Below, piece by piece: positions 26,801 through 40,500 of a DNA stretch of 64,000 nt. Source of the DNA: Pisaster brevispinus. Taxonomy: Eukaryota > Echinodermata > Asteroidea > Forcipulatida > Asteriidae. The DNA lies in assembly GCA_023634235.1 (NCBI GenBank), contig JAMKCF010000011.1, forward strand, positions 18,524,027-18,588,026, in the 5' to 3' direction. The notes beneath the pieces are model-generated. The model was not told where the DNA came from. It did no database searches and saw only the letters and a program-made list of their open reading frames with translations. Within the stretch, counting starts at the first letter, position 1, and each line of letters opens with the position of its first letter. A program made the position numbers and the translations under genes.

Positions 26801-29800
26801 TACAAGAACTTGCCAATATCCAACAAACTACCAAGATTCAACATGATCGCACTAATACTAAGGGAGATATACGACATTAAAAAAGGCACCTTTAATGCCG
26901 CATCACGTGACCCCCGATGACGTCATCAATCTGAAATTTCACACATATGATGGCTGCCTGACGATCAACATGTGTGTAAATTTTGAAGTGAATACACAAA
27001 ACTTCATCACACACATCTTCAAAAAGTCCATTTTGATCAGTTTTCAACCTGCCGCTAGAGGGCGCTCTTGTGTATTGTGACGTCATCGGTATTTTTTTTT
27101 AATTACCCACCCTTGCCAGACAATAACATCGTTGAAAGCAACTTCATAACTATTTCCACTTTTGAATAACGAGGCGCTTCCTGTTTCGACCGGAAGTAGA
27201 GGTCATGTGAGGTCACGCACACTGAATAAAATGAAGACCTAATATATCCCTATACAATCCCGCAAACAGAAACCTACGGTCTCTTGTGGATGATTTGTTA
27301 CGGATTTTCAAATATTTAAAATATAAACCTTTAAGATGACGTCACGTGACAGGTGATGACGTCATCATGACATCATTGTTTTAAAATCATTATTGTACCA
27401 ATGCCTTTCATCACTGAAAGTTTCATTGCAATTGCTCTTTAGGAACTATGCAAAAGGCCGCTTAGAACGATTCGTGCGTTATGTCAATGACTTCCTGTGT
27501 CTGAAAAATAAAAATAAAAAAAACAAAAACAAAAACTTTAACGAAAACAAGAGCTGTTTCGCTGCGCTTTGCTGCGAAACAGCTAAAAAAAAAAAAAAAA
27601 AAAAAAAAATAATAAACTAGACATATTGCATTTGTGCACAAATGCCAAGCTGTTTCGCCATAACTTTTTCAAAAAATCATAAAAAATCATGTGATGATGT
27701 CATCATAACGTCATTTCAGAATTAACAAGAACTTGCCAATATGCAACAAACTACCAAGTTTCAACATGATCGCACTAACACTTAGGGAGATATACGACAT
27801 TAAAAAAGGCACCTTTAATGCCGCGTCACGTGAACCCCGATGACGTCGATCTGAAATTTCACACATATGATGGCTGCTTGACGATCAACATGTGTGTAAA
27901 TTTTGAAGTGATTACACAAAACTTCACCACACACATCTTCAAAAAGTCCATTTTTATCAGTTTTCAACCTGCCACTAGAGGGCGCTCTTGTGTATTGTGA
28001 CGTCATCGGTATTTTTTTTGTAATTGCCCACCCTTGCCAAACAATAACATCGTTGAAAGCAACTTCATAAAATTTTCCACTTTTGTATTACAAGGCACTT
28101 CCTGTTTCGACCGGAAGTAGAGGTCATGTAAGGTCACGCACACTGAATAAAATAAAGACCTAGTTTATACCTACCCAATCCCGCAAACAGAAACCTACGG
28201 TCTTTTGTGGTTGATTTGATATAGATTTTCAAATATTTAAAAAAAGGAAACTTTAAGATGACGTCACGTGACAGGTGATGACGTCATCATGACATCACTG
28301 TTTTAGGATCATTATTGCACCAATACCTTTCATCACTGAAAGTTTCATTGCAATCGCTCATTGGGAACATTGCAAAATAACGCATACAATAGTTTTTGGC
28401 TGAAACATACAAATAAAAAAAATAATAATACAAAAAACTTTAACAAAAACAAGAGCTGTTTCGCTGCGCTTTGCTGCGAAACAGCTAAAAAAAAACTTTA
28501 ACGAAAACAAGAGCTGTTCCGCTGCGCTATGCTGCGAAACAGCTAAAAAAAAAATATATATAAATAATAAAAAAAACTTTAACGAAAACAAGAGCTGTTT
28601 CGCAGCGCTGCGCTACGAAACAGCTAAAAATAAAAAAATTAAAAATTAAAATTAAAAAAATTAATAAATAGATAAATAAATTAAAAATCAAAAAATAAAA
28701 TTATAACATAAAAAATAAATAAAAATTAAGATCATTAAAACGTGAACATAAAACCAATTTGAATGTCCCAAAGTGCAGATTCGGGCTCTTAAAACCAAAG
28801 ATAAATGTATGTAAGTAGGCTTCACGCTCACAAGCATTTGCCCTTGCAAGCTTTTGCGCTTTGCGCTCTTAGTTCATTTTTTTTTTCAACAGCTTATCAC
28901 ATCCCTGCTGAAGGGATCAGGGCCCGATATCATGGCTCTGCTTACCACCAAATTTTAGCTTATGATCACCATTCTCCTCTTACTGTGCAAGCGCCAAATT
29001 TCTGCGCTAGCTGAAGGGAGGACTTTCTAGTAATGTGGAGTACGCACGCGCACAAACAAAAATTCCCTGCTAACCTGTGAAATACGCTTGTTGTAAGCGC
29101 AGAATTCCCTGCTTCCGTAAGCGCCAATTCTTTGCTTACGGTAAGCAGAGCCATGAAATTTGGCCCAGGGCCCAATCATGGCTCTGCTTACTGTGAAATT
29201 CTGTGCTTATGGTGCCCAGTAAAGCACACAATTCTAGAGCAGATGTCCTACCACTAAACCGCCAAGACTGCCCATAGCTAGAGGCAGTTCGAAACCTATG
29301 TTTTAGCGGCTGGTACGGCAACAATTTAGTATGTTAAATTTGGATCAGGGATAAAGAATATTATTTGGATTTGCCCATACACTGATGTGTGTAAAGCACT
29401 GTTTACACAGAACTATAGGTAAAACCAAATAATATGCTTTATCCCCGATGCATTAACATCTATGAAATTGTTGCAGTACCCGCTTCTAAAACATAGGATT
29501 CAATCTACCTCTAGCTACTGGACAGTCTTGATGGTTTAGTGGTAAGACATAGAGTCTGCTCTTGAACGGCGAAGGTCTTGGGTTCGAATCCCACCCGAGT
29601 ATTATTAATATAAAAAATTATTTGTATTATTATTATGTTTTATACCGGGATATTGCGACTGGTTACTTTATTGGAGGGACATGTATGATATTCATGATGC
29701 GTGATCACATTAATAAAATGATTTAATTTTGTTTGCTTTTCTTCAGGTTCCTGATTGCACAGAAGCGGAGAAACCCTCAGAAGTTGAGAAGCGGTCTGCG

Positions 29801-32800
29801 GAGGATCTGGCAATGTATGAACACTTCTTCAGAGAGCTCACTGAGTATGAAGAGGTAAGATTAAGCCGTCACTCAGTTATCGTCGTAGCTCTTTTTGTTT
29901 CCAACTTCTCTTAGAAGTTAAACTTTCAAAAGAAAAGAAAGCTGAGACTTCCAAGCGAATAAGTTTTGGCGCTGTAGCATTGGGAAACCAATAAACAATA
30001 GTTGTTGTTAATATAATATTTGGTTTTACCCATACACCGATGTGTGTTAAGCACTGTATACTTAGTACTTTCCCGATTCCGAATTGCCTCTAGCTACCGG
30101 GCAATCTCTGTGGTGCAGTGGTAAGACATCGGCACTAGAATTGAAATTGGTGTGGGTTCGAATCCCTACCGAGTATTAAAATGAGCCTATGTGGATTTTT
30201 TTTTCCACAGGAATCAGGAAAACTACTCAGTAAACAGCATTTTACACACATCAGTGTAGGTGTATGGGTAAAACCAAATATTGTTCTTTATCCCCAATGC
30301 AAACATCTATTAAACAGTTTTGTTATTACACATCAGTCTGTCGGTGAATCATTAATCATTAATTTAAAAAGTAGTGATTCTAAATACATAGTGATTAGTA
30401 AATCCTCTGATCATTCAATATCATCCACTGTGATTTTGATAAACCATGCCAGCCTGCGTATCATATGTTATCATGTGGTGAATGTATATAATACATAGAA
30501 ACATATGTGCACAGTTGTGCCACCATACACAACCCCAGCAATTTGACAACTTGCTGGAAAATCTTACCAAGAGTAGGAGGGTTAAGTTATGTTTAAAACT
30601 GACGGAGTTATTTTATTGCATAAGGAATATGCTCTGTCAGGATTCTGTCCTGCCTTTTCCACCCCCCTTCTGTAAAGAACTGTACACCTCAAAAGTTTGT
30701 TTTTCAAGGCTTGTCTTTTAATGCTTGATTTTCACTTAGCACAGAGAGAAGCTTTTAATAACTGAAAAATTTTAAAGCTTTTTGAACATCTTGAGTGCGT
30801 TATAGTCCTACACTTTTTTTCTTTGCTTGTCCTTCAAGAAAACTTCCCTGTGATGCATTTAACACATACCATCAAAATGGTTTTTGTGGTCACACTATGG
30901 TCGCATCTCATGACTTGCTTGCACATGGCTACATGTATGATCTCACTCTTCCCTGTATAAACAGAAATCCTTTGTTTGACTCATACTGTTTATAGATCAT
31001 GCAAGAAGAAAGTGATTCAGAACCTGAGATGGGAGACGGCAGACCAATCCTCATCCCTACAGGGAGGTCTTACTCCCCAAGCCAACCTCACAGAACCCAA
31101 TCCTCTAGTCTCATCCACAATCATACTTCCAAAAAAACTCTCAGAGAAAACCGTTTCAGCTTGCCCAACCTGTCTCGTATCAGTCGCGTCACCAGCCAGT
31201 CTATGGACACGGACCCTCCAATGCAGAACCTTGCAGTCAATGTCGGGGGCATCCGCCTCGATCCATCACTCCTAGAACAGCAATCGGACTCAAACCAATC
31301 TAGAACTGCCAACCAATCGGTGGATAGAAATGGTAGCAGTATTGACATGACAGTCAAAGGGGGTCGTGCCTCCTTCACTATAGGCACGCAGAAGCCCTCA
31401 CCAAAGCAAGCCAGTTCCTCCAGCAGATATAATTTACGATCTCCGTCCAAGTTGCGCAAACTCTCTCGGTCACTCACGTCCCTGAAACACGCAGCCAATG
31501 AGCCGTCCTCTCGCCCGGGATCTAAGTCGAGTAAATGGAAGTTGGATCCAGAATTTGAAGATCAAGACTCTCTCCGAGCCTCGATGACGATATCTCGAAT
31601 GACGCTCAGGACGCCAGAAGCCCAGCCCCAAAATACCGTCTCGTCAGACGCGGGCTCCCTCAATCTCGATGAGTATGGTGCAGAACTGTATGCAGAATTA
31701 ATGTGTAAAACAAAGAGGGTGTTGCCATTTAGAAGGATAGCTCAGCCAGAGCTCCGTGGCCATGAAAGTCCTGAATTACCTGAATACTTATATGAGAAAG
31801 TGCCAAGTGTACAAAGGTGAGATTTCTGATACCTCAGTTATAACAGTAGAGCAAACTGTTTGGTTACAGGCTTATTTATTACAAGTTTTTGGTTTTTGTT
31901 TTTGTTTTTGGCTGCTGTACACTTTCTAGTGTACCAAGGCCAAATTTCATTTGGGTTAGCAAAGAAAAAAACTGGTTAGCAAAGAAAAAACATTGCGTAG
32001 CTGAAACGGGTTTCCAGCCAAAATGCCATAGAATTTCATATTGCTTGTGACTGGTTTCCTGCTAAATTTCACTTACACATGTAGCAGAAAAATGGAATCG
32101 GGCCAAGACATGTGTTTTCATTAAAACCATAATTCCCTCCTCTTCAGCTAGGTATATAAATGAAGACCTGAGAAGGTTGAGATAGTATTCCCTGTGATCC
32201 CTATCATTCTTTGTGAGTTTTTGTTTTTTCTCTAGGGAGTTTGGTTAAGTTATGAAAAGGTTTAAAGTTCTGAGCTGCACTAAGTACCCGGGGACCTCAC
32301 AATAATAAACTATGCAATTCTTTCCTGTCTAAAGTGCACATGTTCTTTTTTTTTCTTCACAAGTAAACATGGTAAACTGGTAAAGACCAAAGTAATAGGG
32401 AACTGGCAGTTCCAAAGACTGCTCTGATACACGCCTTTCCTGCCAATTTATAAGAATTGCGTAACATTTGTCTACGTCTCTTCTTGCTTGACAGAGCCAT
32501 GATATTTGAAGACATCGATCGCGTGATTCATCCTGATAAAGTGATAGACAGAGTGGTCTTTGACCTGGACGCAGAAATACAGAGCAGATCATTTGGTCTG
32601 GACACAACGAGTGGCGCTGAGTTTCCATCTGACTCATCATCTGCGAAAGTTAAAAGGTATGACTGTTTATTTAATTATTGAAATTGTTCTGTAATGAAAC
32701 CAAAGAATCCTCAAAAGTGACAGACACTGTAACCCGTTGGTCTGAAGATACCTGCTCAAATTCCAAGATTGTATTTAGTAGGGCAGGGAGAATCTAACAA

Positions 32801-34524
32801 GCACATTTTCGGACTAACCGCCATAAGTTTTCCTTTTTACCCAGTGCAATTTGAAAGTTTAACATACCCTAAAATTGCGTTAATAGAATACCGTTAAATT
32901 TGAAAGTTTGATACACTGTAAATCACAGAAGATGGTTTTTAACTTGGGAAGGGGAAGTGGACTTGTGTATGTATGTACATGTAATCTGTATTTTTGCATT
33001 TAAAATTCAAGCTGTAGGTTTTTAAGTGTGTTACTGTCTCCTCTCTGTATTTGGAATTTTGTAATAGTGTAAAACACTTTTGATTATAATAGAGTGGTGT
33101 GTCGTACTGTGTTTTTATGTATTTCTAGGGAATACACTTTTCACACCAGGAAAAGGAATTTTCTTTCCTTTTTTAACATGTTGAATAAAATATTGAATTT
33201 CAGTTTTAAGTGTTTGTCATCTTTGATCCTTCAATTTTTATTAATTATCTTCCCTAGGTCATCTGACCCGCAAGAAAATTCACCTCTGACCTTTGACTCC
33301 CAATTTGAGTGTGGCAACTTGAGGAAGGTCATCCAGGTTCGTCAGGACGAATATGACCTGATCTTGAACTCTGACATCAATAGCAATCATCATCACCAGT
33401 GGTTTTACTTTGAGGTGTCCAGCATGAGGGCAGGTGTGACCTATCGCTTTAATGTCATCAACTGTGAGAAGACCAATAGCCAGTTTAATTATGGTAAGTT
33501 TTTTACGACATTGTCTTCCAAAGCGTAGAGTCTGAAAGCTCAAAGATTACTGACAGCTGAAATTTACCTGGTGGCTCACTTGCGTGCTTGAATGAACTCT
33601 TACGAAGCTCAAGATTTTTTCTGCTTAATTTTCATCTAGACAGGACAAAAATTCAGTCGTACATGTAGTGTATGGTTGTATGTCAGTAGATACCGGTATT
33701 ATGGTAAATTCATAGAACTGGGAGACTGTTTTGTGTGTAGTTATCTATGCCTTGCGTGATGCTATTTTACCTGTGTAGCACAATGCAGCTTTTTCGTTTC
33801 TTGATCTGGGCTCTTCTTGCCATAGAAAAAGCATGTGAAAGTAAGGGCCGTAAGCACAGAATTCACAGGTAAGCAGTGCCGAGAACTTGAGGCAATTTTG
33901 CCATACAGACATGTCTCATAGCATTGATACTCTATGTCCATAGCTGACATCGAGGGCATGCACAGAACAAATAGACAAATGGAACTCGGCATTCCCCTTG
34001 TTCTATTTCTGTTGGCCGTACAAGTCCTAAAGTTCTTTATGGTACGTTCAGGAGCTCATAAACATGAAATTACTCTCTTAAACATCGGGAGTTTGCGAGA
34101 CCACACATTGATGACTTACCCTTCAAGAACATCAAAGGCTACCTGCGGCAATCGGGCATTTTTGTTCGCTGCTCTTAAACTATGGAATAATCTTCCTCCT
34201 TGTGTTAGACAATCATCTTCACTTGCTGTTTTTAAAAACCCATTTGTTTAAAGTTGAAAGGGACACGTTGCCTTGGATTGGGCGATTTGCACTATAAAAA
34301 GCGATTGTTATTAAATGAATTTAAATGAATATGGTTGGAAAGATGTTTTAATAGTAGAATATAATGATCCACATGCTTTTTAGAGCCCAAATCGCCCAAT
34401 CCAATGCAACGTGTCCCTTTAGTTGTTTCTAGTAAGAGTAATTTGTATTTTGTTCCTTGCATTTTTTGTATTTGTTATAATGCACAGTAGAGTATGTTCA
34501 GAGGTATTTCACAGCATAAATGTC

Positions 34525-34578
<54 letters not shown>

Positions 34579-37500
34579 CCCGTGGCTGCCGCTTCCCAGG
34601 TTGTATCATAAAACTTTGGTGTGATCCCTGGCTACACGGCAGCTAACGGTAGAATGGCTTCTGACTGGCACCCCCGAACAAAGATATTGACTAATAGGGA
34701 GACTGCCAACGTAGGGCTGGATAGCTCAGTTGGTAGAGCGCCGGTACGTTAATCCGGAGGTCGTTGGTTCAAGTCCCGCTCCAGTCAATTTTTCTTTGTT
34801 CAAACCCAAATTATTATTATTGTTACACATCAGTCCACATGAACAATAGTTGATAAATACATTGTGGACATGGTGGAGTGTGGGTCGGGTGTTTCTTGCT
34901 TATCGAGTGTTAAAAATGCCCACAACTTTGCGATGACCTCTTAGCTTTTACAAACGTATACATTATATTCTAATTACCCCTCTTTCATTCTAGGCATGCA
35001 GCCAGTGCTGTATTCTGTAAGAGAAGCAATGGAAGGGCGCCCTCACTGGCGGCGCGCTGGTAGCAACATCTGCTACTACAAGAACAACTTTTCCCGCAGC
35101 TCTTTAGCAACCGGTGGGCAGAAGGGCAAGAGTTACTACACATTGGTCTTCACATTGAACTTTCAGTACAGCAATGACATCTGCTATTTGGCGTATCATT
35201 TTCCTTTCACCTATACTATGATGAAGGTGAGTGGAGTCAATTACTTAACCCAAGTTCCTGCACTAGTTTTAACTACCTTAACCCTCCTACTCTTGACCTG
35301 CCATTGAAATCATTAAACTGCATGGGTTGTGTATGGTGGCAAGACAGTGCACAGAACCCAGCTGTGCACATGTGTGATGCACCACATAATATCATATTGC
35401 AGGTTGGCATTGTTTATCCTTCAAAATCACAGTGGATGATATTGAATGGTCAAATAGTAGGAGGGTTGACAGTGTACTGTGTAGATTCATTCACCACATG
35501 ATATTGCAGGTTGGCATAGTGTATCCTTCAAAACCACAGTGGATGATATTGAATGGTCAGACAGTAGGAGGGTTGACTGTATTGTGTGTAGATGCATTAA
35601 CCACATAATATCATATTGCAGGTTGGCATTGTTTATCCTTCAAAATCACAGTGGATGATATTGAATGGTCAAATAGTAGGAGGGTTGACAGTGTACTGTG
35701 TAGATTCATTCACCACATGATATTGCAGGTTGGCATAGTGTATCCTTGAAAACCATAGTGGATGATATTGAATGGTCAGACAGTAGGAGGGTTGACTGTG
35801 TTGTGTAGATGCATTCACCACATGATATCATATTGCAGGTCGTTATAGTTTATCTATCATTCAAAACCAGAGTGGATGATATTGAATGATCAGACAGTAG
35901 GAGGGTTGACTATACTGTAGATGCATTCGCCACATGATATTGCAGGCTGGCATAGTCCATCAGGGAAGTTGTATCAAGAGTAGGAGGTTTAAATTTGTGA
36001 TGGAGGGGGGTATTTTGCTTTTCGGGATTTCTGCTACCACCTAGCATCTGGCATCTAAGACTTTATATTCAGACAAAATAATTGTATCATTGTGAAACCT
36101 TTGTGTCTGGTTTAGGTACATCTCCTCAAGCTAGAAGCGTCTTTAGGCGAATGGAGCAACATCTACTTCCGCAACCAGACTCTGTGTGAAACTGTAGGTG
36201 GTAATCAGTGTCCAGTGTTAACCATCACCAGCAATCCAACCACACTAGACAGGGACGGCATTACTCAGTTCAGTAAGTACTTTATGTCCTAGATTACCCC
36301 ATGTCATGCATGTTGCAATTTTGTGTCATGTTCCCCGTGTGCTATTACATTTGCGTATGCTGAATTCATCATACCCTACTGGGATCATGCTAATTTTGGC
36401 CGCTTTGGCCTGAAAAAAAAGATGGATGCATCTTGAATTTATGACATTTTTAACCATGAAATCTTGAAATTTATGAAATATTATGAAATTTGAAACAAAT
36501 CGATGGAATTAAGGGCCTTGTCAGTATTCTCTAAGCGGCCTTCTGTAGAAAGTCTGTGGTTTGGCCAAGGAATTCGGCGTTGTCAAGGAATGCAAATGCC
36601 CCCATTGGTCATTGCCTAGTGTGTCCCTTGAAATATTCTAGTAAAAAGTTATGATTGTCCTCAGAATATCAAGTAATACACCACAAGGGAAACTGACTGG
36701 GTAAATTTTTAAAAATTTGGGTTTGAACAAAGAAAAGTTGACTGGCTCCCTCAGAAGTACAACCGAGTAATGTTCTTTATCCCAGATACAACTTAACATC
36801 TACTTTTGAAATTTTCAGGAAATAGACCATATATCCTGTTATCATCGCGAGTGCATCCCGGAGAAAGTAACAGCTCCTGGGTAATGAAGGGAGTGTTGAA
36901 GTTCCTGATGAGCTCGCATCCTGCAGCAAACCTCCTCAGGGATACCTACATCTTTAAGATTGTTCCAATGTTAAACCCGGATGGCGTCATCAATGGCAGG
37001 TCAGTTTGAAGCATGTAACTAAAGGTGTAGATCTCTGGGCAACTGCATGGTCGAACATCACCAAATGGGAACGAGCGATCACAAAGCTTGGTATTCAGTT
37101 GGCTATCAACTGATCAAAGTCTTCTAAACTATTAAGTAATAGGTACCGCACACATAGATCTGTGTCATTTTAATGGTGGAACACGTATCACTTGTCATAC
37201 TTTATTTTGCCATTTATTTACTGCCGTGGTGCGTGACGCTGCAAAATTTAATGTTAGAGTTTTGTTGATAAATGCATAGAAGGGCCACACAGAGTCAAGG
37301 GGAGATAGGCTAAACAGTCAGATTTGATTTGTCAATTGTTGAAGGTTTTTGGATGATTTTTAATGGAAAGGTATTTATGAAATGGGGTTTAGAAGAGTAG
37401 TCTTAAGTGGCCATCTAAAACCTTGCGGGATTGTGGCCATGTGCTAAAGGACCTCACCCAGGCCTTGAAATAACCCACAGCACCCACAGCAATTGCCGCG

Positions 37501-40500
37501 GTGCCCTGTGCTTTTGCTGTGGTTCCCCTTTGAAAAGTTCCAATACAAATTTAAAATGTCCTCATAGAGTGCCCCTTACCAGATGAAAATTGCCGTGCCC
37601 CTTCCAGAGCAAAGTTCAAGGCCTGCTCACCTTCGGCTCAGTTTTTTATTGCACGGCCACGACACCCTGCCGGTTATAAACGGCCAGTGTTTAAAGACCT
37701 CCTCGCCTACTCATTTGTTCACTTATTATTACATGTTGCGTTTTTGTTCTAGTCATCGATGTTCTCTTGTTGGTGAGGATCTGAACCGGCGATGGGATGC
37801 TCCCAATTCTGATCTCCATCCAACTATTTACCATACAAAGGGTCTTCTACAGTATCTCGCCCTCAACAACAGGACTCCCATGGTAAACGTCTCACCCATT
37901 CTCATTAAGTTAAAGTTAAAAGTATACAGGCAGGATATTCTTCCTACTTTAATCTGATTTCTGTCTTCTTCTTTTTTGTCCCTCGCAGAAAAATCTACGA
38001 AAACTGTTATGAAATAGCCTGAAAAGTCTATTAAAGTCTATACTATGTGTAATAATATAATAGTGGCTTCTTATATAGTGCGCATATCCGTCACTCAGTG
38101 ACGCTCAAGGTGCTTTAACATACAGTATTTTCCTGCAAGGTATGTGGGACTATGTTTGAAATATGAGACCTACTCATTTTACATAGCACCATGTAATGGT
38201 TTACAAGGTGCTGTGGCGCAATATGCAGCCAATCAAACCAGGAACACCGAGGCGAACCCCTTCTCTTTTCGATAAGTGCACTGGGTTCTTTTACGTGCGT
38301 TACACAACACACGGGACCAACGGCTTTACGTCCCATCCGAAGGACGAAGCAATTATGGTTAAGTGTCTTGCTTAAGGACACAGGTGTCACGACTGGGACT
38401 CGAACCCACACTCTGCTGATCAGAAACACCAGAGTTTGAATCCGGTGCTCTTAACCACTAGGCCATGACACGCCACATGTGTACATGTAGGCCAGCCCTA
38501 ATGCACTCTGTAAAAATGTTCTAACTTGTTTCCAAAGGTTAAATACCATGCCCCAGTGTAGGACATGCTGTGATATTCAAGGTTTAAATTCAACCTTATA
38601 TCAAGTAATAAACCACAAGGGTAACTGACTGGGTACATTTTTAATGAATTTGGGGTTGAACAAAGACAAATTGACTAGAGCGGGACTTGAACCTGCGACC
38701 TCCAGATTAATATGCCAGCGCTCTACCAACTGAGCTACATGTGTATCTATCTAGCCCAATGTTGGCGGTCTCTCTATTTTGTCAATATCTTTTTACAGGG
38801 GTGCCGGGCAGAAGCCAGTCAACCTGTAACTGTTGGAACAAATTCAGTCTTGATTAACACATGTTTGCCAAACTATGGAATTTTTTCATAGAATGTAAAA
38901 TTGCTGTAAACGCCTTGCTGCGGGGAAACCCATATATCCCCTATAAGTTATTGTCTTTCTTTATACTCTTGTTGTTGGATGAAAAATAGGGGAATATGTT
39001 TATCATATCAAAGAGTATTAAGTGCTCATTCCAGCAGTGCAGACCATGTAACCTCTGCTTACTAAAGCATGACCTTATACATTCCAGCAGTATAGACCAT
39101 GTAACCTCTGTGTAGTAAAGCATGACCTTATACATTCCCGGGCACTTCCTGGCAGGCAAGATGCTACACTTTTAGATTTTGTATTAAAAAAAATAACAGC
39201 TATTATAAAAATAACAGCTAAACAACTTTTCAGATGTGCCCCCTGAAGTCATCAAAGTAGCCTTTAAGAATTTGATGATTTATTTATTTTTGTTTCTTGT
39301 CAGGTATTCTGTGACTTCCACGGTCATTCAAGAAGGAAGAACGTATTTATGTACGGATGTAGCGAGGCCCAGTCACAGCTAGCGGATGATGTAGCATTGA
39401 CAAATGGTAACCGACAAGAGGATACCAGTTACAAGGTACACAACCTACATGTAGACCCAATCTCATAAGGGTGCTTTGCACAGGATTTGTGGACATGCAT
39501 ATAGGTTACCAGCCTAAAAATTATGTGCATCTTGTGACTCTTTCCCCTGTATGCACCACATTGTATGAAATTGTAGGCTGGCATAGTTTATCTGTCATGC
39601 AAAACCACAGTGGATGATACTAAATAGTCAGACAGTAGGAGAGTTAACTGTGTACTGTGTATATACAATGTCAGATTGAAGGCTGTCATAGCTTATTTCT
39701 ATCATTCAAAACCAAAGTGGATGATACTGAATGGTCAGACAGTAGGAGGGTTCACTGTTTACTGTGTGTAGGCATTCACAACATGATATCATATTGCAGA
39801 CTGGCATAGTGCATCTATTCAAAACCAGAGTGAACTAGCTTGAATGGTCAAAGAGTAAGAGGGTTGACTGTGTACTGTGTAGATGCATTCACCACTCGGT
39901 ATCATATTGTAAATTGACCTGTACATCTCTCATAAATGTGGACGTATTGAAAAGGCAGACAGTAGGAGGGTTGTATCGTTTTGATTGATTTGGTTTCATC
40001 TTGGTTTCTTCCACAGACTCTTCCTCGTATATTGAACCAGTTGGCCCCCGCATTCTCCCTCAGCTCCTGTAGCTTTGTAGTCGAGAGAGTCAAGGAAGCT
40101 ACTGCTAGGGTGGTGGTATGGAAGGAACTGAGGGTGCCTCGCAGCTATACCATGGAGAGCACTTACTGTGGGTGTGACCAAGGACAGTACAAGGTTAGTT
40201 ATACATTGGAGAATAGGTACTGCATCTCGTTTGTGTCATTACCTGATGTGAACAGGCCTTCATCACAGGGCATGTTCGGTGGTTGGTAGTTGAGACATTT
40301 GCTCTATAATAGGTGGGTGGAGGTTGAATTAGAGTTTTGCATTTACATTTATTTTCCTAAATGTTTAAGCAGAACCTTCGACCATTTGTATCGATTCCAA
40401 TCAGAACTATGAGCAGATTAAGCAGATGTAAAATGAGCAGATTAAGAGTGGGTCACTGTAACCCAGTCTCTACAGTCACAAAACCACAAACCACAGTTGG

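Noticed and set aside
25128..28006. Four 64-residue minus-strand frames (and 61-residue plus-strand shadows), one per tandem unit
   Set aside because: They are a by-product of the DNA repeat. Copies differ by many amino-acid-changing substitutions and one has a frame-preserving deletion in a motif palindrome; no start context, splice or homology supports a protein.
34709..34783. tRNA gene (Asn-like) on the plus strand
   Set aside because: Boxes A and B are present, but the T-arm and anticodon stems have mismatches and the head plus its flanks recur at four or more places, so it is SINE B.
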